Of a stretch of 64,000 nt of DNA, positions 28,901 through 36,877 are shown piece by piece. The notes under the pieces were generated by a model. That model was not told the DNA's origin and made no database searches. It worked only from the letters and a program-made list of their open reading frames with translations. The DNA lies in contig NZ_JAAOTJ010000001.1 of the NCBI RefSeq assembly GCF_011297335.1, positions 868,001-932,000 on the forward strand. The letters are read 5' to 3'. Within the stretch, counting starts at the first letter, position 1. Every line of letters begins with the position of its first letter. This stretch comes from Catellatospora methionotrophica. GTDB taxonomy: Bacteria; Actinomycetota; Actinomycetes; Mycobacteriales; Micromonosporaceae. A program made the position numbers and the translations under genes.

Positions 28901-30904
28901 CACGTCGATCGGCATCGGCGGCACCGGTTCCTGCACCGGCACCCCGTCGACCTCGACGAACCGGGTGCGCAGCACCTCGTGGCGGGCCACGATCCGGGTC
29001 AGCGCCCCGGCCAGCGCCCCGTGGTCGAGCGGGCCGCGCAGGCGTACCGACACCTGCGTGTTGTAGGCCAGGTTGCCCGGCGCGAACCTCTCCAGGAACC
29101 AGACCCGCTCCTGCGGCAGCGACAGCGGCACGGGCCCGTCGCGGTGCGCCGGCACCAGCGGCGGCGCGACCGCCGGGCTGCTCGCCGCACCGCGCGGAGC
29201 GGCGTCGACGAGCGGGGCGAGCGCGCCGACGGTCGGCGCCCGGTAGATCGCGGGCAGCGGCACGTCGACGCCGAACTCGGTGCGCAGCCGCAGCGCGAGC
29301 CTGCCGACGAGCAGCGAGTGCCCGCCGAGGGCGAAGAAGTCGTCGTGCACGCCCGGGGCGGCGATGCCGAGCAGGTCACCGAACATGGCGGCCAGCCGCT
29401 GCTCGGTCGCGGTCCGCGCGGGCGCGGCGACTGCGGCGACCTGGGCGGCGCTGCGGTCGGGCGCGGGCAGCGCGGCCCGGTCGACCTTGCCGTGCGCGGT
29501 CAGCGGCAGCGACGGCAGCAGGACCAGCAGCGCGGGCACCAGGTACGCGGGCAGCCGCTCGGCCAGGTAGGCGCGCAGCTGCTCGGCGGCGGTGTCCGCG
29601 ACGGCGTAGGCGACCAGCCGGGCCGGGCCGTCGCCGTGCGCGTCGACGACGGTGACCGCGTCGCGGACCCCGGGGTGCTCCCGCAGGACGGCGGTCACCT
29701 CGCCGGGCTCGATCCGGAATCCGCGGATCTTCACCTGGTGGTCCAGCCGCCCGACGAAGTCGAACCCGCCGTCGGGCAGCTGCCGCACGGCGTCGCCGCT
29801 GCGGTACGTGCGCGCGCCGGGCGGACCGGCCGGGTCGGGCACGAACCGCTCGGCGGTCTGCCCCGGCCTGCCGAGGTAGCCGCGGGCCAGTCCTGCCCCT
29901 CCGATCAGCAGCTCACCGACCGCGCCCGCGGGCATCGGGCGCAGTGCGGCGTCGCCGACGGCCAGGGTCACGCCGTCGAAGCCGGCCCCGATCGACGGGC
30001 GGGCGGCGTCGGCGGGCACGTCACCGGCGGTGGCCCAGACGGTCACCTCGGTCGGCCCGTATCCGTTGAGCAGCCGCCGCCCCGTACCCCACCGGCGGGC
30101 CAGCGCCGCGGGCAGCGCCTCGCCGCCGCAGCCGATCACGGCCAGGTCGGGCAGGTCGGCCTCGGGCAGCGCGGCGAGCACCGACGGGGCGACGAGCAGG
30201 TGCGTGATCCGCCGGTCCCGCAGGAACGCGACGGTGTCGGGGCCGGGCAGCAGCGCGTCCTCGCTGTCGACCAGGACCAGGGTCGCCCCGGCCGACAGCG
30301 CCATCACCGTCTCGGCCACCGACACGTCGAAGCTGGCGGGGGCGAACTGGGCGACGCGGTCGCCGGGCCGCACACCGTAGCGCCGGACTTTGACCTCGGC
30401 CAGGTGGTCCAGCCCGGCACAGGTCAGGCCGACGGGTTTGGGCCGGCCCGTGGAACCGGAGGTGTAGATGACGTACGCGAGGGCGTCCGGGTGCACCTGG
30501 CGCGGAGAGGCCGTTTCGCCGGTGGCCGACAGGTCGGGGCGGATGATGCCGACCGCGCCGCACCCGGCCAGGTGCTCCGCGCTGCCGGGCCCGGCGACCA
30601 GGTGCCGGACGTTCGCGTCGTCGATCAGGTAGGACAGGCGCGCGGCCGGAAGGCCCGGGTCGAGCGGCAGCCACGCTCCCCCGGCCATCGCGATGCCGAG
30701 CATCCCCACGATCAGCTCCGGGGACCGTTCGGTGGACAACCCGACGACGGTCTCCGGGCCGACGCCCGCGTCCGCGAGCCGCTCCGCGAGCCGCGCTGCG
30801 GCCAGATTCAGCTCACGGTACGTGAGCACTGTGGGTCCACACTCGACTGCCGGAGTGTCCGGCGTGGTCGCGGCGTGCGATGCCAACTGGTCAAGGATGC
30901 CCAT
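25952..30904 (-). CDS. NRPS1: A-PCP-C-A-PCP, initiation module and module 2
   Basis: The first synthetase of the line (1650 aa). It begins directly with an A domain, so chain initiation uses a free amino acid rather than a fatty acyl group. A1 (TSGSTGRPKP at 149-158, pocket DVALGGGVWK) is followed by PCP1 (GGHSL, Ser530), C2 (HHFVHDGWS at 717-725), A2 (TSGSTGRPKG, pocket DAMFDGHVIK) and PCP2 (Ser1577). Neither pocket matches a code I know, so both substrates may be unusual. An acidic C-terminus (DLDLDLLTDAEVEALL) could act as a docking peptide for NRPS2. The ATG is the first start after the promoter region; the SD is weak (GGGTGTGG). It is the lead gene of the six-gene operon ending at mbtH. 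Confidence 0.93.
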   Translation of the reverse strand: MGILDQLASHAATTPDTPAVECGPTVLTYRELNLAAARLAERLADAGVGPETVVGLSTERSPELIVGMLGIAMAGGAWLPLDPGLPAARLSYLIDDANVRHLVAGPGSAEHLAGCGAVGIIRPDLSATGETASPRQVHPDALAYVIYTSGSTGRPKPVGLTCAGLDHLAEVKVRRYGVRPGDRVAQFAPASFDVSVAETVMALSAGATLVLVDSEDALLPGPDTVAFLRDRRITHLLVAPSVLAALPEADLPDLAVIGCGGEALPAALARRWGTGRRLLNGYGPTEVTVWATAGDVPADAARPSIGAGFDGVTLAVGDAALRPMPAGAVGELLIGGAGLARGYLGRPGQTAERFVPDPAGPPGARTYRSGDAVRQLPDGGFDFVGRLDHQVKIRGFRIEPGEVTAVLREHPGVRDAVTVVDAHGDGPARLVAYAVADTAAEQLRAYLAERLPAYLVPALLVLLPSLPLTAHGKVDRAALPAPDRSAAQVAAVAAPARTATEQRLAAMFGDLLGIAAPGVHDDFFALGGHSLLVGRLALRLRTEFGVDVPLPAIYRAPTVGALAPLVDAAPRGAASSPAVAPPLVPAHRDGPVPLSLPQERVWFLERFAPGNLAYNTQVSVRLRGPLDHGALAGALTRIVARHEVLRTRFVEVDGVPVQEPVPPMPIDVPVLDVADADAEGVIAAQLRHRFDLSRPPLAKWLLLRHGPDDHTLVQVEHHFVHDGWSFALLMSELVAIYPELAAGREPRLAEPPLQYADYALWQRDWMRGDVLREHLDHWTALLDGAPHVLDLPTDRPRPRTQSFAGAALRVVLDTELTAALSAYSREHRNSLFATMFAGFAALLTRYSGQRDLLVGTGSANRHTAQLEELLGMVVNTLVLRIRTGGRPSFDELVTRAAEATAAAYTRPDLPVDELIRELDPPRDPSRNPLFQVMFSFHDSAVPDLDFGGLTGTLTERHNGSAKADLNVVVIPRAAQRVGRAASAADAQTVLVWEYATDLFDEPTMRRMIDHYLHLLAAAVAAPGTPADRLPLEPADPHAAAEDGTPPGVLDLIAGHVHATPDAAAIVDATGTVTYGQLWQRAGDLAERLIADGAGLDSRVAVYARRGSSLVLGQLAALRAGAGYVPIDPDYPAARVAHLLADAHPVALLTTADLAADLPTAGCPVLVLDAGRPDAPSPQTGAARGPAALDRTHPQALAYLIFTSGSTGRPKGVEVTRANLDRLLAWRRDLAGPRPGERCTQVASPGFDASVMETWATLTAGASLHVVPDALRTDPAALVAWLAEHRIDVCFLPTPLAEAALDEPWPDGTRLRVLDTGGQQLTRTPPAGAPFVLVNHYGPTETTVIATGDVLTAGQTPTIGTPHAGVRARVLAGHEPQPAGLPGELCLGGPGVTRGYAGDPARTAAVFVPDPSGPPGSRMYRTGDQARLRPDGRLDFLGRTDQQVKLRGFRIELGEIAAVLREHPDVTDAVVVVQGAGGTQRLVAYTVGGAEPAELRAFAAERLPGFQVPATVVAMAALPIGPHGKVDPAALPPAVPAATAGRAPVTALQQQLAAHWAALLDRADLDLDSDFFAVGGHSLLAARLISRIEHSHGVRVPLAGFFAAPTIGWLAETVAATGATPDPVDAPDLDLDLLTDAEVEALLAVESAEER

Positions 30905-30941
30905 GCCACACCCGTTCTGACGGCGATGTCAAACGGTGGGG

Positions 30942-30969
30942 ACCATAGCTGAAGATCGGGTGGCACCAA
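30942..30969 (-). promoter_or_regulatory. Candidate promoter of the NRPS operon
   Basis: A -35-like TTGGTG (30964-30969) and a -10-like TATGGT (30942-30947) are separated by 16 bases, about 38 bases before the NRPS1 ATG. The 376-base gap up to the SARP gene at 31281 contains this element, a TGTAT direct repeat and otherwise no gene. Prediction by motif only. Confidence 0.4.
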
Positions 30970-31223
30970 ACAAGGTCGAACTACGCACAGTGATGCACGA
31001 ATGAGGGCAGGCTCGGCGGTATCTGTGCTATGACCGAATAGCTCCCGACCGGTCGGCACCTCGGCCCCGGCCCGTGGCCCCGACCCGTTCGGGGCATCCC
31101 GAGCTGGCCTTTCGCTCCTTGCCGAGCGGGATGTGCCGCAGGTGTGCGGCCTCGCGGGACGCTCCCCGGTGATCCGCGGACACCGCGGTCATCACAGCCT
31201 GCGATCACTGCCCCCACAGGGAA

Positions 31224-31241
31224 TGTATCTGGGCTGTATGT
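31224..31241 (+). promoter_or_regulatory. Orphan SARP-type direct repeat
   Basis: TGTATCT-GGGC-TGTATGT repeats with an 11-base period, the same pattern found at the promoters of the thioredoxin and signal-peptidase operons. Here no -10-like hexamer follows 8 bases downstream and no plus-strand gene begins nearby. It lies between the 3' end of a SARP gene and the NRPS promoter, and may be a chance match or a distal site. Confidence 0.3.
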
Positions 31242-31280
31242 CGTCGACACGCAGCAGCGCCCGGTCAGCGGCCCCGGCTC

Positions 31281-34200
31281 CTACCGCTCGCCCGCGAGCA
31301 GCGCCGTCTGGTCGGCCTCGGTGTCGTTGCCCAGCTGCCGGAAGATCAGGACGGCGGCGCGGGCGCTGGACCGCGCCTGCTCGGGGTCGCCAGCCAGCCG
31401 GTGCGCCTCGGCGAGGGCGGCGAGGGCCCTGGCCTCGGCGTAGGTGTTCTGCGCGTCGCGGTAGAGCTGCGCCGAGGCGCCCAGGCGGTCCAGTGCCGCG
31501 GGCGCGTCGCCGTCGGCGAGATCGAGCCGGCCGAGGGCGTTGAGCGCCAGCGCCTGCCCGAACACGGAGTGGCTCGCTCTGCTCAGCTCCAGCCCGCGTT
31601 CGAGCACCGGCCGCGCCCTGGGGTGCCCGCTGCCGACGTAGAGCGCGCCGAGGTGCCCGTGCAGGAAGGCCAGCTGCACCGGGTCGCCGGACTCCTCGGC
31701 GATGGCGATCGCCGCCACCAGCGCCTGCTCGGCCTCGTGGGGCTCGTCCTGGTCGCGGCGGATGATGCCGATCAGGCCCAGCGCGACGCTCTGGTCGCGG
31801 GAGCTGCCCAGGTCCCGGGCGATGGTCAGGGCCCGGTTCGCGTAGTTGAGCGCTTCATCGTTGCGTCCCTGCTGCCGGCGCACGATGCCGAGTAGCTGCC
31901 AGACGTGCAGCTCGCCGAGGTGGTAGTCCGCTGCGCGGCAGGCCTGCAGGCTCTCCTCCAGCCGGGTGACGGCCTCGGCGTGCTCGCCGCGCGTGCGGTG
32001 CACCGTCGCGCACAGGTAGAGCGCGTCGGCTTCGCCCCGGGTGTGGCGTACCTGCTGGAAGAGCCGCAGTGCGGCGGCGGCGAGTTCGAGCTTGCGCCCG
32101 ATGTCGGAGCCGGGTTTGGAACTGTGCAGGTCCGCGAGGTCGCGCAGCATGACCGCCTCGCCGAGCCGGTCGCCGGCGGCACGGCAGGCGGACAGCGCGG
32201 TCTCGTGGGCGTGCTGGCCGTCGTCGAAGAGGTCACGCAGCTCGTAGAAGCCGTGGGCCGCCGCGGCGAGTCCCCACGACAGGTCGGCGCGGCCGAGTCC
32301 GGCCGCCTGTGCGACGGCCGCGGCGATGGCCGCGCGTTCGGCCTCGAACCACGCCGACGGGGAGCCCGCGGCGGCTTCGACCCCGTCGCCGCCGGCAGCG
32401 GCCGGGCGGGGCGGCCGGATGTCGGCCAGGGTCGCGGCCGCCAGGGCCGCGCTGGCGGTCTGGGCCAGGGCAAGCCAGCTGTCCAGCGCACGCTCGATCA
32501 CCGCGAGCTGTGCTGCCGGTGGTTCCTGCCGGGCCGGTTCCCGCGCGAAGATCCGCACCAGGCAGTGCAGTCCGTAGCGCAGCTGGCCGGCCTGGTCGAC
32601 GCGGACCTCGTCGAGCAGGCGCCGGTCGACCAGGGCGCGCAGCACCTGGCGGTTCTCAGCCGTCGTCAGGTCGGCGGCCGCCGCCACCGCCCAGGCCGGG
32701 AAGTCGGCGGCGTCGAGCAGGGCCAGCCGGCACAGCGTGCGTTGCTCCACGGTGGACAGGCCCTGGTATCCGGCGGCGATGGTGGTGCGCACGTCGAGGT
32801 CGCCGATGCTGAGCTCGTCGAGCCGGCTTCGCTCGTCCACGAGCTGCTGGACGAGCCACGACATCGGCGTTCCGGGCGAGGCCGAGACGCGGGCGGCGGC
32901 GATGCGTACGGCGAGCGGAAGGTGGCCGCACAGGGCGGTCAGCGCGCTGGCGGCGGCCGGCTCGGCGGTGACGCGTTCGGTGCCGGCTATCTGCTCCAGC
33001 AGGCTCAGTGCGCAGGCCGGGCTGAAGACATCCAGGTCGACGAAGTGGCTGACATCCAGTGCCGACAGCCGCCGGCGGCTGACCACGACGGCGGCGCTGG
33101 GGCCGGAGCCGGGCAGCAGCGGCCGGACCTGCTGTTCGCCGGCGGCGTTGTCGAGCAGGATCAGTACCCTGTTCCCGGCCAGGCGGCTGCGCAGCAGGGC
33201 CGAGCGTTCGTCGGTGGTCTCCGGCATCTCCGATCCCTGGACGCCCAGCGCCCGCAGGAAGCGTCCGAGGACATCGCCCGGCGCGGTCGGCTGCGCGCTG
33301 TCGCCGTGCAGGTCGGCGTAGAGCTGGCCGTGGGGGTAGGCGTCACGCAGCAGGTGGGCCAGGCGGGTGGTGAGCGTGGTCTTGCCCACGCCGGCCCGGC
33401 CGGAGACCGCGACCAGGTGCATCGCCGTGCCCGGTCCCTGGTCGAGAACCTTCAGGCAGCCGGCGAGTTCCGTGTCGCGTCCGGTGAAGTCGCCGATGGA
33501 GGCCGGTGCCTGCCACGGTGCGTCGCGGGTCCCGTCGGGCTGCTTTCGGCCGGCGGCCGCCGGGGTCGCCGGTGGATCCGAGGCGGGCGGATCGTCGACG
33601 CTGTGCTCGGCGAGGATGTCGCGGTGGGCCTGGCGAAGGTGTGGTCCCGGTTCGATGCCGAAGTCCTCGGCCAGCCTGCGCCGCGCGTCCACGTAGGCGT
33701 TCAGCGCCTCTGCCCGCCGCCCTTGGGCGTTGAGGGCTCGCATCCACAGGGCGGTGATCCGCTCCCGGGCGGGATGCTCCTGCATGAGCTGGCTCAGCGG
33801 GCCGAGGAGCTTGTCGGCCCGCCCGGTGAGCAGGTCCGCCTCCATCCGTGCCTCCAGCGCGGCGAGGTGCAGTTCATGCAGGCGGGACGCGTAGGCGGCG
33901 ATCAGCGGTGAGGTGGCCACCGCGGCGAAGGCCGGGCCGCACCACAGGGTCAGCGCCGCATCGAGCAGGCGGGCGGCCCGGTCGACGTCACCGGCTCGCA
34001 GCGCCTCCTGTCCGTCGGCGGCGAGCTGCTCGAACCGGTACGCGTCCACGGACTCCCTGCCCACGTGGAGGCAGTAGGCGTTGGCCTCGGCGGTGAGCAC
34101 TGCCGTGCCGTCCTGGCCGATGGCTCGCCGCAGCGACAGGACGTAGCCGCGCAGCAGCGACCGCGCCGAGGCCGGCGGAGCACCGGACCACAGCTCGTCG

Positions 34201-34355
34201 GCGACGCGGCCGACCGGGATCGGCTCGCCGGCATGGATCATGAGGATGGCGAGCAGTGTTCGCGCCCTGCCCCCGGCTACCGCCTGCCACTCGTGCGCGC
34301 TGCGGATCTCCAGCGAGCCGAGACACCGAAACCGCAGGGACAACCTCAGCACCAT
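31281..34355 (-). CDS. AfsR/SARP-type regulator with NB-ARC and TPR domains
   Basis: A 1024-aa activator. It has an OmpR-like winged helix (FRCLGSLEIRS, then VADELWSGAPPASARSLLRG) over about the first 95 residues, a BTAD region to about 250 ending VDARRRLAEDFGIEPGP, an NB-ARC ATPase with P-loop SGRAGVGKTT near 330, and a long C-terminal TPR array (ELHVWQLLGIVRRQQGRNDEALNYANRAL and similar units). Start choice is uncertain: ATG at 34355 has GAGGG directly against it, and a TTG four codons later has a better-spaced GAGG. It diverges from the tlpA-like gene and sits upstream of the NRPS operon, so it could serve either system. It lies opposite to the tlpA promoter, which carries a SARP-type repeat. 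Confidence 0.85.
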   Translation of the reverse strand: MVLRLSLRFRCLGSLEIRSAHEWQAVAGGRARTLLAILMIHAGEPIPVGRVADELWSGAPPASARSLLRGYVLSLRRAIGQDGTAVLTAEANAYCLHVGRESVDAYRFEQLAADGQEALRAGDVDRAARLLDAALTLWCGPAFAAVATSPLIAAYASRLHELHLAALEARMEADLLTGRADKLLGPLSQLMQEHPARERITALWMRALNAQGRRAEALNAYVDARRRLAEDFGIEPGPHLRQAHRDILAEHSVDDPPASDPPATPAAAGRKQPDGTRDAPWQAPASIGDFTGRDTELAGCLKVLDQGPGTAMHLVAVSGRAGVGKTTLTTRLAHLLRDAYPHGQLYADLHGDSAQPTAPGDVLGRFLRALGVQGSEMPETTDERSALLRSRLAGNRVLILLDNAAGEQQVRPLLPGSGPSAAVVVSRRRLSALDVSHFVDLDVFSPACALSLLEQIAGTERVTAEPAAASALTALCGHLPLAVRIAAARVSASPGTPMSWLVQQLVDERSRLDELSIGDLDVRTTIAAGYQGLSTVEQRTLCRLALLDAADFPAWAVAAAADLTTAENRQVLRALVDRRLLDEVRVDQAGQLRYGLHCLVRIFAREPARQEPPAAQLAVIERALDSWLALAQTASAALAAATLADIRPPRPAAAGGDGVEAAAGSPSAWFEAERAAIAAAVAQAAGLGRADLSWGLAAAAHGFYELRDLFDDGQHAHETALSACRAAGDRLGEAVMLRDLADLHSSKPGSDIGRKLELAAAALRLFQQVRHTRGEADALYLCATVHRTRGEHAEAVTRLEESLQACRAADYHLGELHVWQLLGIVRRQQGRNDEALNYANRALTIARDLGSSRDQSVALGLIGIIRRDQDEPHEAEQALVAAIAIAEESGDPVQLAFLHGHLGALYVGSGHPRARPVLERGLELSRASHSVFGQALALNALGRLDLADGDAPAALDRLGASAQLYRDAQNTYAEARALAALAEAHRLAGDPEQARSSARAAVLIFRQLGNDTEADQTALLAGER

Positions 34356-34437
34356 CCCTCGATTGATCAACCAACCTGAATCCTACCGGGCGAGGGCGGC
34401 CAATGTGGACTGGACATCGTCACCGCTGAATCAGAAA

Positions 34438-34469
34438 TGTATGGCGCTTGTATCCGTGCTGGCTAGCCT
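34438..34469 (+). promoter_or_regulatory. SARP-type promoter of the thioredoxin/ABC exporter operon
   Basis: Two heptamers, TGTATGG (34438-34444) and TGTATCC (34449-34455), repeat every 11 bases. Eight bases after the second lies a -10-like TAGCCT (34464-34469), and six bases later the ATG. Known SARP sites are heptamer direct repeats with this period, placed 8 bases before the -10. The message would be leaderless. The same layout recurs exactly at the S26 peptidase promoter. Confidence 0.65.
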
Positions 34470-34475
34470 GCGCGG

Positions 34476-35021
34476 ATGGCATACCTATGGATCGCTTTCG
34501 CCATCGTCACCACCATCTGCCTGCTCAATCTGCTCCTGGCCTTCGGCATGATCCGCCGTCTGCGTGAGCACGGCGCGCTGCTGTCCAAGATGCCGACCGG
34601 GCCCACGGCCACGGATCTGATCCTGCCGGCGGGCGCGCAGATCGGCTCGTTCTCAGCCGTCACCACCGCTGGTGAGGCGGTCTCCACCGCCTCGTTCGCC
34701 GACGGGACGCTCGTCGGCTTCTTCTCCCCCGGCTGCGCGCCGTGCCGGGAGCGCCTGCCCGAGTTCGTCGCCTACGCCGCCGAACTCGGTGGCCGGGACC
34801 GGGTCTTCGCCGTCGTCGTCGCCGATGTGGCCGCCGAGGCCACCGCCACCGTCGAGCAGCTGACCGACGTGGCACGGGTCGTGCTGGAGAAGGACGAGGG
34901 GCCGGTCGCCGCCGCCTTCGGCGTGAAGGGCTTCCCCGCGGTCGGTCTCGTCTCCGCCGACGGAACCATGGTGGCCAGCGGCTCCATGCTCTCCGGCCTG
35001 CCCCGGCCCGCCGCCGTATGA
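34476..35021 (+). CDS. Membrane-anchored TlpA/MauD-like thioredoxin-fold protein
   Basis: A 181-aa protein with one N-terminal transmembrane helix (about 4-24) followed by a thioredoxin fold outside the cell. The active site is CAPC (Cys87, Cys90) in GFFSPGCAPCRERLPEF, with the conserved cis-Pro in GVKGFPAVGLV. Such proteins reduce or rearrange disulfides outside the membrane; MauD does so for the disulfide-rich methylamine dehydrogenase subunit. There is no SD: the ATG lies 6 bases from the -10, so translation is probably leaderless. It overlaps the ABC exporter gene (ATGA). Next to a peptide with eight cysteines, the natural inference is that it shapes or proof-reads the peptide's disulfides after export. 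Confidence 0.85.
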   Translation: MAYLWIAFAIVTTICLLNLLLAFGMIRRLREHGALLSKMPTGPTATDLILPAGAQIGSFSAVTTAGEAVSTASFADGTLVGFFSPGCAPCRERLPEFVAYAAELGGRDRVFAVVVADVAAEATATVEQLTDVARVVLEKDEGPVAAAFGVKGFPAVGLVSADGTMVASGSMLSGLPRPAAV

Positions 35022-36877
35022 CGACGGAGTTCACCGCCGCCGCCCCGCCCAGCCGCCGGGAGCTGCTGCGCGCGGGCAGGCTCGCGGCCGTCATCGCGCG
35101 CCGGGGGGCCGCCGCCACCACCGCCTCGTACGCCGTCTGCGCCCTCGCCGGGGCGGCGGTGCCGGTGGCCGCCGCCTGGCTCACCAAGATGCTGCTCGAC
35201 CTGATCACCACCGGCGGGGCGCTCGCCACGGTCACGGCGGTCGGCTGCGGCCTCGCGGTCGCGGGCCTGGCCACCGCGGCGTTTCCGCAGCTGACCCAGT
35301 ATCTGCGCACGCAGCTCGACCAGCGTGTCGCCCTGCTGGCACAGGATGAGCTCTACCGCGCGGTGGAGCGCTTCAGCGGGCTGGCCTACTTCGAGAACCC
35401 CGCCTTCCTGGACCGGCTCCGGCTGGCGCAGCAGGGCGCCGCCGCACCGGCTCAGGTGGTCGACGGTTCGCTCGGCCTGACCCGGGGGGTGCTGACCCTG
35501 CTCGGCTTCCTCGGCTCGCTCGCCGTGATCAGCCCGGTCATGACGCTGGCGGTCCTCGCGACGGCGGTGCCGACACTCCTGCTGGAGCTGCAGCTGTCCC
35601 GGCGGCGGGCGGCGATGATCTGGGACCTGGGCCCGACCGAGCGGCGCGAGTTCTTCTACCGCAACCTGCTCGGCAGCGTCGACGCCGCCAAGGAGATCCG
35701 GTTGTTCGGCACCGGCGGCTTCCTGCGCGGGCGGATGCTGGCCGAACTGCGGGAGGTGTTCGGGGCCAAGCGCCGGATGGACCGCCGCGAGCTGATCACC
35801 CAGGGCGGGCTCGCCGCGCTGAGCGCGATCGTCGCCGGGGCGGGCCTGGTCTGGGCCGCCCGGCAGGCGCGGGCGGGGGCGCTCACGGTCGGTGACGTCG
35901 CCATGTTCCTCGTCGTCGTGCCGGGAGTGCTGGGTGCGATGCAGCAGCTGATCGTGTCGGTGGCGCACACGCACCAGCAGCTCACCGTCTTCCACCACTA
36001 CGCGATGGTCGTCGACGCCGCACCGGACCTGCCGCTGAGTGCCGACCCCCGCGCGCTGCCCGTGCTGCGGCGCGGCATCGAACTGAGCGACGTGTGGTTC
36101 CGCTACAGCGACGAGCACCCGTGGGTGCTGCGCGGGGTGAACCTGTTCATCCCGCACGGCACGACGGTCGGGCTCGTCGGCCTCAACGGCGCCGGCAAGA
36201 GCACCCTGGTGAAGCTGGTCTGCCGGTTCTACGACCCGGACCGTGGCAGCATCACCTGGGACGGCGTGGACCTGCGCGACGTGGAGATCACGGAGTTGCG
36301 TACGCGCATCGGCGCGGTGTTCCAGGACTACATGAGCTATGACCTCACCGCCGCCGACAACATCGGGCTCGGTGACATCGCGAGCATCGACGACCGGCCG
36401 GTGCTGGTCGCCGCGGCGCAGCGGGCGGGCGTGCACGCCGCGGTCACGGCGCTGCCCCGAGGGTACGACACGATGCTGAGCCGGATGTTCTTCGGCGAGT
36501 CCGACCAGGGCGACCCGGAGACCGGAGTCCGCTTCTCCGGCGGGCAGTGGCAACGGCTGGCGCTGGCCCGCGCGTTCCTGCGGGACAAGCGGGACCTGAT
36601 GATCCTCGACGAGCCGAGCGCGGGCCTCGACGCGCAGGCCGAGTTCGAGGTGCACCAGCGGTTGCGCGAGCACCGGGCGGACCGGACGAGCCTGCTCATC
36701 TCCCACCGGCTGGGCTCACTGCGCGACGCCGACAGCATCGTCGTGCTCGCCGACGGGGTCGTCACCGAGCAGGGCGACCACGTGACGCTGATGGCCGCCG
36801 ACGGCGCCTACGCGCAGCTGTTCCAGTTGCAGGCCACCGGCTACCAGCTGTCGGAGCAGGCGGGCCACGGCGACTAG
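35018..36877 (+). CDS. ABC exporter, fused membrane and ATPase domains
   Basis: A 619-aa half-transporter. The membrane domain (about 25-330) has roughly six helices, and an ATP-binding domain follows. Walker A GLNGAGKST lies at about 387-395, the Q-loop is FQDY, the signature is FSGGQWQRLALARAF, Walker B is LMILDEPSAGLD and the H-loop is SHRLG. It has no N-terminal C39 peptidase, so any leader must be cut by another enzyme; the S26 peptidase encoded nearby fits this. It is translationally coupled to the thioredoxin gene. Its stop shares the palindrome CTAG with the stop of the converging SARP gene. The peptide encoded at 40347 is the obvious candidate cargo, but that is inference. Confidence 0.9.
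   Translation: MTTEFTAAAPPSRRELLRAGRLAAVIARRGAAATTASYAVCALAGAAVPVAAAWLTKMLLDLITTGGALATVTAVGCGLAVAGLATAAFPQLTQYLRTQLDQRVALLAQDELYRAVERFSGLAYFENPAFLDRLRLAQQGAAAPAQVVDGSLGLTRGVLTLLGFLGSLAVISPVMTLAVLATAVPTLLLELQLSRRRAAMIWDLGPTERREFFYRNLLGSVDAAKEIRLFGTGGFLRGRMLAELREVFGAKRRMDRRELITQGGLAALSAIVAGAGLVWAARQARAGALTVGDVAMFLVVVPGVLGAMQQLIVSVAHTHQQLTVFHHYAMVVDAAPDLPLSADPRALPVLRRGIELSDVWFRYSDEHPWVLRGVNLFIPHGTTVGLVGLNGAGKSTLVKLVCRFYDPDRGSITWDGVDLRDVEITELRTRIGAVFQDYMSYDLTAADNIGLGDIASIDDRPVLVAAAQRAGVHAAVTALPRGYDTMLSRMFFGESDQGDPETGVRFSGGQWQRLALARAFLRDKRDLMILDEPSAGLDAQAEFEVHQRLREHRADRTSLLISHRLGSLRDADSIVVLADGVVTEQGDHVTLMAADGAYAQLFQLQATGYQLSEQAGHGD

Noticed and set aside
30927-30932. A consensus TTGACA just before NRPS1
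   Set aside because: The -10 position 17 bases downstream reads GTGGCA and would fall on the start codon; the TTGGTG/TATGGT pair is better placed.
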